A DNA stretch of 64,000 nucleotides from Scilla litardierei (lineage: Eukaryota > Streptophyta > Magnoliopsida > Asparagales > Asparagaceae). The translations under genes were made by a program, and so were the position numbers. The notes under the pieces were generated by a model that worked only from the letters and a program-made list of their open reading frames with translations, had not been told where the DNA came from and did not search any database. Positions 58,473 through 64,000 of this stretch are shown here, in pieces; positions within the stretch are counted from its first letter, which is position 1; the number at the start of each line of letters is the position of its first letter. Where the stretch lies: contig CM061132.1 in NCBI GenBank assembly GCA_030789695.1, positions 152,900,597 through 152,964,596 on the forward strand, in the 5' to 3' direction.

Positions 58473-58480
58473 TATATATA
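58473..58480 (+). promoter_or_regulatory. TATA box of the probable solo LTR
   Basis: TATATATA followed by GGACCCC, directly downstream of the palindrome cluster. Confidence 0.6.
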
Positions 58481-59395
58481 GGACCCCTAGGTTTTCCAGA
58501 AACGAGAGTTGTTATTTTTTGCTGTTTTTTTCTCTCTTGACGGCTGTAATTTTTCAGATATTAGTAAGTTGTCTGATCTTTGTTAAACTTTAATATAGTG
58601 TTAATTGCATTGCTCTTACTACTTTTTAATCGCCTGATCATGTTTCTAACGGTCGATTTAGATTTAGATTTATTTTTAGTATATATGTGTGAGTAGTTCC
58701 CAAATCTGGGATTTTGGTGGAAACCCCTTCGTGGGTTCTCCCCGATGCGTCCATAGGAATAGGAAATCGATAGGGATTAGGAATCAACCGGTTACGCGGG
58801 GTGTTTTATTGTCATCGACGGGAAAAAGACCGCCTTTGACCGTTGGGCCAAGGTGGAATAAACTTGGCGGTTAACTCCCTAGCCATATCTCACGCCCTTA
58901 GCGTAGACGTCGAATCCTAGCACGCGGGAGCGGCAGGATGAGACGTTGGGAGTTATCGTTGCGAGCTTAGTGCTCCCGAAGTCGGTCAGTGTTAATGGAC
59001 ATGGGAATGCCCACTGACCGAACCCGGGTAGTCCGGCGTATCATCTTGGGCACCGACTGGAATATCGGGCCCATGGGACGCTGGTATCACTCTTAGAGGC
59101 AACGTCTCACCATTAGACCCTAATTTCGATTGTTTTCCTACCCGTAGGCCGTGTTGGCGAGAATCGCACAATAGGGTGGAAACCGAAGTCTCGGGTTTCC
59201 CTTTATGTCGTTTATCCCTCGCATTCTATTTTTCGTGACAACCCATTTATCGATTCGGGCTAGCTCGCCCTTGGGGTGAATTGGGTCCTTCTTGACACAA
59301 GCACAACCACGCCTCCCTGAGTTCGACCCCCAAGCCACACTACAACACCGTGCGTTTTCGGTAATAAATATTTAAATCTCACGCCCCCAATTATA

Positions 59396-60860
59396 GATTG
59401 CACACATCTGACACGCAGACGCGGGGGACGTCAGAGTGTCGGGGCAGGAAGTGAGGACAGTCCCCGACGACTCGACGACTGTAGAAATAGCAGATACGAG
59501 GGCGGAAGAGGTGGCTCCTGAGGATGGGTGAACGGGAGGAACAGGGAGACCGAAAACCAGGGAGGCTATATCGAGGAGCTCGAACTCCGAGGAGAGGTGG
59601 CCGATCATCGGCGGCAGCCTCGACCGATGCTCTAGGGGGTTCAAGGTCGTGAATGCGAGGGAGTGGGAAAACCTGAGGAATAAGCCAGTCAAGTTGGACT
59701 GCAGGAATATGCGTCAGGTGAGGGGCTGGAAGGATCATATGGGAGTCGTGGCCGGTGCCAACAAGGTAAAGCCAGTGACGAGCACTGTAAGGGCGGAGAA
59801 TCTGCATGTGCTCGAGTACACCAGTGGCAAGGCGTGTCGGGCCTGGAGGGCGGTGCAAGTCAGTGGGGAGGGGGATACCAAGTATCCTAGCGAAGATGGT
59901 AAAGAAACCACCGCATCAAATATCAGTGGCATGGTAAGAGGTGGCTGTCTGGTAGAGTCTATGACAAAGCCAGGAAGCAGCGTCAGACAGCATGAATGGT
60001 CTCACGGAGCCATCCGGCTAGAATCTACGAGGTCAGGTCATACCCCAAAGATGGGTAAGCTCAGGGAGGGACATAGTCCCGACCTCAGGTCTGCAAAATA
60101 GTGTGCACGTTAGGGGCCTCTGGGCGTAGCGAAGGCACTGGTGCACAATGCACGATGCCTTCGCCTGGCTGGGGTGGTACTCGGGCAGTCCAGAAATATG
60201 CTGCCAAAAGGTGCGAGCGTGAAAGTCGTCTAGGTCGTGGGTAAGGGAAAAAGCTGCCCTAGGGTCAGGGATGGCAGGGAAGTGCAAATAGTCCTGGATC
60301 ATAGCGAAAGTCACCGTGTAATCGTGATCCAGGAGCCAAAAAGTAATGCCGTCACCTGCGTCGGTGAAAGTGAGGGAGCTAAGACCCTCAAGGGCTAGGC
60401 GGGTGTATGTGGGGCGTGCACTCCGAGGAATTAGTCGAAGCCGATCGCCTGGTAAAGGTGGTGGACACCCTGGAGAATGCCCAGGGACATAAGGGCTGGC
60501 ACATGACTGTGGGGATAAGACGGCGATGGTGCAGCCTAGCATATCACGATCTGTGTGCGCTATCATGGAAAGTGATGCCATGGGTAGGGATGTGCACGGC
60601 GGGGTCATTGCTAGGGGGTGAGGAAGGTGGTAGCGATGCGACAGAGGTGGTGGAGGGGATAGAAGCCGATGGAATGGGAGCACTGGTGGAGTGGACGGTA
60701 GCGGCGGTAGTGGTGGTGACAGTGGCAGGGATGGTGGATGTGACAGGGGGTGTGGAGTGGAAGAGGTGCATGCACGCCGCTGCAGACGGGAAGAGGACGT
60801 GCCAGAAGATGGTCTCTTCTCGCGGGCGGGGGGTGTGATCGATCCGCGTGTGCGAACCAT
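59396..60860 (-). pseudogene. ATHILA ORF1-like protein, N-terminal part (element C)
   Basis: Starts MVRTRGSITPPAREKRPSSG at 60860 on the minus strand. It includes LALEGLSSLTFTDAGD, FWLLDHDYTVTFAMIQDYLHFP and HPSQAKASCIVHQCLRYAQ, each aligning by eye with the element A ORF1. A stop at 60033 falls where A reads through. The frame resumes (59858-59391, HRPPGPTRLATGVLEHMQIL), then shifts before the insertion at 59395. Function unknown; no membrane segment is evident. Confidence 0.75.
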
Positions 60861-61188
60861 GATGGCGCGTGTAAGCAGAATCTACGGTATGAAAATAGAG
60901 GAGGGAACGAGTGTACTGTAGATGCGAGTGATGCGGGAGCTCTGAAGATCCCCAAGCTAGTCCATGCTACTGCAACTGTCGTAATAACAGAGAACCGACG
61001 AGAGGCGGCGAATATGGTGGAGCCGACGGCGGAGACGGAGGGGAAAGGTGGCGGGGGGGAATTGAACTAGTAGGTTAGGAGAGAGGGGCTCGGGGGAGAA
61101 TTACGGGGGGGGGAGAAAATTTTGAGGGTGAAAAATTTTTTTTACCCGCGTAATAAGAAGTCGGTCGATAGGTATTGGATCCGACCTG
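60861..61188 (-). other. ORF1 leader of element C
   Basis: No gene is seen. On the minus strand a pyrimidine-rich stretch ending CATACCGTAG near 60880 could be a splice acceptor shortly before the ORF1 ATG. A G-rich AGCTTGGGGATC lies near 60950. Confidence 0.4.
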
Positions 61189-61620
61189 ACTCGGGCCGAT
61201 CAGCTAGGCTGCTCGGCCGAGTCAAAGTGAAGAAAATTTTAAATAAAACGACGCGACTCGGGCCGAGCAGCTAGGCTGCTCGACCGAGTCAATTCAAAAA
61301 TTTCGATATAAATACTCCCTCTGAGTTGTTTGATGCTCGGGCCAAGCCAATAATTCTCCGCCCAGGTTAACAGAGTGACGTTTTCGCTCCAACTTGGGCT
61401 CCCTGTAGTACTCGACCGAGCAGGGTTGTGCTCGGGGCGAGTCGTATCCTACTCGGGCCGAGTCAATAATGCTCTGCCCGGGTTGGCATAGTGATGTTTT
61501 TCACCAAATTATTCAGCCTGTGAAACCCACCGAGTATAGAGGTGCTCGGGCCGAGCGGTCGTATCCGTGTCTGCTCAACTCGACCGAGCAGAAGAGCTGC
61601 TCGGTCCGAGTTTCCTGTAG
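61189..61620. repeat. Palindrome cluster upstream of ORF1 (element C), with an embedded TATA-like box
   Basis: Motifs such as GACTCGGGCCGAGCAGCTAG, GCTCGGCCGAGTC and CTCGACCGAG occur in two groups (61189-61290 and 61375-61620). Between them the minus strand reads GAGTATTTATATCG (TATTTATA at 61314-61307). The cluster occupies the same place as in A and H, though here palindromes lie on both sides of the box. Confidence 0.8.
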
Positions 61621-61899
61621 CTCCTTTTGCCTTCTTTCCCTTTCATTTCCTACTCAAATCTTCAACTTCGTTATCTTCCTCTGGCTTTCTCCCGTTTATA
61701 ATGTCCATGCGCATGCTCCCGATGTCCGTCCTACACGAAACACAAACTCGTCAAATTTTTTATAATTTTTGTGATTTTACCTAAAAACACGAAATAAAAA
61801 TAGGAAAAAAAAAATAAGAAAATGGGAAAGAAATTTCAAAATCTACGGAATTGGGTTGCCTCCCAATAAGCGCTCGTTTTCAGTCATGAGCTCGACTCC
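61621..61899 (-). other. Post-pol motif and spacer (element C)
   Basis: No gene is seen. Near 61850-61905 the minus strand has GAGCTCATGACTG, AAACGAGCGCTT and GGGAGGCAACCCAA, the motif found after integrase in H but here directly after the protease frame. Confidence 0.7.
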
Positions 61900-62640
61900 C
61901 TATGATGTATCAATTCTCGCTTGGCACAGCGGTGGTCGCGCGTCATCCTTTGGGGTGGTGCAATTCGGCGGCATTTGACTTCCGCTTACTCCAACACTCT
62001 CCTCCATGAAAGATGTGACCTCCAATGCTAGATGATTTGTTTGACGGCGTTGAAACTCCTCATCCAATACTTGGATGTACGCGGCGACCGCTTTGTAGTA
62101 GGTTGGGTCGTCGTCGTCGTCGATGCTTGCCTTGACCAGGTCCTTCATGACCCCTTCAGCAGAAAAGTCTTCAATCACTTCCTTCTCCAGAAACTCCAGA
62201 TAACTAGCCCCTTCCACGTGGGTACACTCCTTCATCTGCTTTTGCAGCCGGAACTCAGCTTCAATATTTCCCACATTGAGGGAGAGGGTTCCTTCTCGGA
62301 CGTCTATAAGCACCCTGGCCGTCGCCATGACGGGGCGACCGAGTATTAGTTGAGAGCTTCCTCCCTCCGACATGTCCATGATGACAAAATCAACTGGGAC
62401 GCATAATCCTAGAGGTATCTGGAGGATGACGTCCCTTGCTATCCCTACTGGATAGGTGATAGAGTGATCGGCGAGCTGGATTGACATGCTAGTAGGTTCC
62501 AGCTCGCTTCCGGTCTAGAGTCTTCTGAAGATAGAAAGGGGCATCAGGCTGATGCTAGACCCTAGATCAATTAGCGCTCTACTGATTGGCATTCCTCCGA
62601 TGGAGCATGGCACGGTGAAGCTCCCCGGATCCGTCAGCTT
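61900..62640 (-). pseudogene. Athila aspartic protease (element C)
   Basis: The active-site region reads LIDLGSSISLMPLSIF near 62560. A TAG follows, and then the frame 62487-61900 continues with SIQLADHSITYPVGIA, DFVIMDMSEG and QLILGRPVMATARVL. A tail of about 100 residues, acidic in part (IDDDDDPTYY), ends at the stop at 61900. No RT follows. Close to the element A protease in order and motifs. Confidence 0.85.
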
Positions 62641-64000
62641 CGAGGGAGGTGGTTCTTGATAATGGAGGTGGAATCCTCCAACAGCTTGATTTCTTCCGGC
62701 CTTCGCTTCCCCGTGATGAGATTTATTAGAAATTTAGCATAAACTTGGATCTCGGTGATAGCATCAATGAATGAGATATTCAGCTGAATCCCCTTCAGTA
62801 ACTCCATAAACTTGGAGTACTTTTTCTCCAACTTGGCTTGGGCGAGCCTCTAAGGGTACGGAGGAGGAGGCCTGGAGGCTTTACCCTTAGATGCATCAGC
62901 GGGTTGAGGCGTAGTAGCAGGCATGACGGGAGGTGTATCCGTCTTCTCTTCAATAGCGATAGGCCCTTTAGTGGCCTCAACTCTGGCACTGTCATCAGCA
63001 ACTTCCTCAATGGTGGTCCTCTCTTTGCTAAGTACAGGGACCATAACTGGGTCGGTCACTCGTCCTCCTCGTGTGATCACTGAAACCATGGCGTTTGCTT
63101 GAGCTCTGGGGTTGGTCTCCAGCTGGAAGGGTAGTCTCCCTTGGTTCTTCAGTAACTGAGACATCTGCCCTCTCAGTTCATCGAGCGAAGATTTGATACT
63201 CTTAAATTGGTTCGACGTATCTTGGTTGAACCGAACCTGGCCGCTCATAAAGGTCTCCAGCGTAGATTCAAGATTTGACTTTGGAGGAGTCGGCGCAAAA
63301 TTTTGCTGAGGAGGCCGGTTGTACTGATATCCCGGCAGCCTATAGGGCCCAGCTGGCCTAAAACTGCCCTGCTGCTGGCTCTGCTGCTGCTGCTGCTGGG
63401 GAGGAGGTGGCCTCTAAAATTGCGGAGGTTGCAGCCCTCCGTTCAGATTTCCATATGAGAATCCTGGGTGATTCCTGGCAGCCGGATACTGCCACTGGTT
63501 CTGTCCTTCTCCCTGGACGTACTGAACAGTCTCAGATGTCTCAGCACCCTCATAATGACCCTCAGCGGGGATATACCCCGGATCTACGTACTCCTCAGCG
63601 GGATGGTAGGAGGTGCTGGGTGCCGCTGGGAGGGAGTCTAGGCGCTGCTCAATACGGGCCACCTGCTTGCACAGGTTCTCTATGGGAGTCCAGGTGACTA
63701 GCAGCCTTGACCTCAGGGGTCCGGGTGATCACGGTCCTCTCATCACCCCACTGTTGAGTGTTGGCAGCCATGTGCTCCAAAAGATCAATAGCCTCCTCAG
63801 GAGACTTATCCAATAAGACGCCCTGTGCCACAACATCAATAATCATTTTAGTGCTAGGTTGGAGCCTGTTGTAGAAGCTCTGCACTAAATCCCAAGGCTG
63901 GATCCCATGGTGGGGGCACTGATGTTGGAGGTCTTTAAACCTCTCCCAAGCCTCGTAAAGCGACTCATGGGGGAGCTGCTTGAAATTGGATATAGCCCCT
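62641..64000 (-). pseudogene. Athila gag (element C), partial at the window edge
   Basis: The minus-strand sequence enters inside the capsid core (ESLYEAWERFKDLQHQCPHHG, then LVQSFYNRLQPST, then SPEEAIDLLEHMAANTQQWG). After a frameshift near 63655 it continues through a Pro/Gln-rich linker with AARNHPGFSYG, a segment MSGQVRFNQDTSNQFKSIK, and the C-terminal KLEKKYSKFMELLKGIQLN. Stops at 63414 (TAG) and 62850 (TAG where element A has a Gln codon) and a frame change near 62640 break it. The N-terminus is off window. Confidence 0.85.

Larger units (their letters stand above)
57845..59395 (+). mobile_element. Probable solo LTR inserted in ORF1 of element C
   Basis: About 1.55 kb unrelated to ORF1 separates two parts of that gene. 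It begins near TGTGACGTGCG with an ACGTGCG...CGCACGT inverted pair. It carries a palindrome cluster of the ACCGATCGGGT type (58087-58462) and then TATATATA at 58473-58480, the U3 layout in plus orientation. The final part (GTTCGACCCCCAAGCC, polypurine-free) resembles R-U5. I could not find a convincing 5-bp duplication, so the ends are approximate and the call is inferential. Confidence 0.5.
47721..64000 (-). mobile_element. Element C: Athila-lineage element of the H LTR family with gag-protease-ORF1 but no RT/integrase
   Basis: Minus-strand order: gag (64000-62636, continuing off window), protease (62640-61900), post-pol motif (about 61905-61850), palindrome cluster and TATA-like box (61620-61189), ORF1 (60860-57028, split), 3' noncoding DNA, polypurine tract, 3' LTR from 55335 down to the gap at 47720. 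Two insertions interrupt it: D (48665-54924) in the LTR and a probable solo LTR (about 57845-59395) in ORF1. LTR and 3' region closely match H. No RT, RNase H or integrase lies between protease and ORF1. The 5' LTR is off window. Confidence 0.88.

Noticed and set aside
1..64000. tRNA, rRNA or host protein-coding genes
   Set aside because: No cloverleaf, rRNA signature or multi-exon host gene was recognised. All substantial frames trace to transposable elements.

Overview
The window is plant nuclear DNA, almost certainly from an angiosperm. It is built nearly entirely of nested transposable elements: Athila-lineage Ty3/gypsy elements, a Tekay/Del-type chromovirus, a Ty1/copia-like solo LTR, a non-autonomous hAT element, and remains of a PF04195-type ('putative gypsy type transposon') element. 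I see no host gene, rRNA, tRNA, CRISPR array or bacterial feature. The AT-rich background, missing host genes and nonsense-riddled elements fit repeat-rich, probably heterochromatic DNA. The species cannot be named from the sequence.

Layout. (A) complement(<1..12820): Athila-type element with 5' LTR 10994-12820, PBS, gag, protease and ORF1 but no RT, RNase H or integrase. A 3.0-kb solo LTR (5843-8859) sits in its protease active-site codons. (X) 12821 to about 13570: LTR-like sequence. (E) A minus-strand gag-type element split into 13733-15347 and 26787-29890. It is interrupted by (B), a Tekay-type chromovirus at 15353-26781 (TSD TATAT) that carries its own hAT insertion (19174-20130), and by a copia-like solo LTR at 27846-29266. 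(F) 29891-32244: plus-strand Athila gag/protease remnant with no pol. Then a Tekay-type LTR fragment (32245-33015) and a PF04195-type fragment (K, 33016-33613 and 44070-45321) split by (H), a complete plus-strand Athila element at 33614-44069 (TSD CTCTT). H has RT-RNase H-integrase but no gag or protease. (G) complement(45322..47220): end of a gag-only element, running into a 500-N gap (47221-47720). (C) complement(47721..>64000): element of the same LTR family as H, with gag, protease and ORF1 but no RT/integrase. Its 3' LTR is split by (D), a complete, very young gag-only element at 48665-54924 (TSD CTCGG), and its ORF1 by a probable solo LTR near 57845-59395.

How the parts fit. H and C share LTRs and 3' regions yet carry complementary halves of the protein repertoire. 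D, E and F are further gag or gag-protease elements without pol. The window therefore looks like a community of non-autonomous elements depending on polymerase supplied in trans. Across A, H and C the ORF1 gene is preceded by clusters of 10-12 bp GC-rich palindromes, a TATA-like box and splice-like leader sequence, which suggests an internal ORF1 transcription unit. Downstream, a base-pair-conserving hairpin followed by a G-rich purine tract recurs in five elements. These two recurring structures, the split gag/pol arrangement and the intron-like gaps in B are the observations most worth checking.
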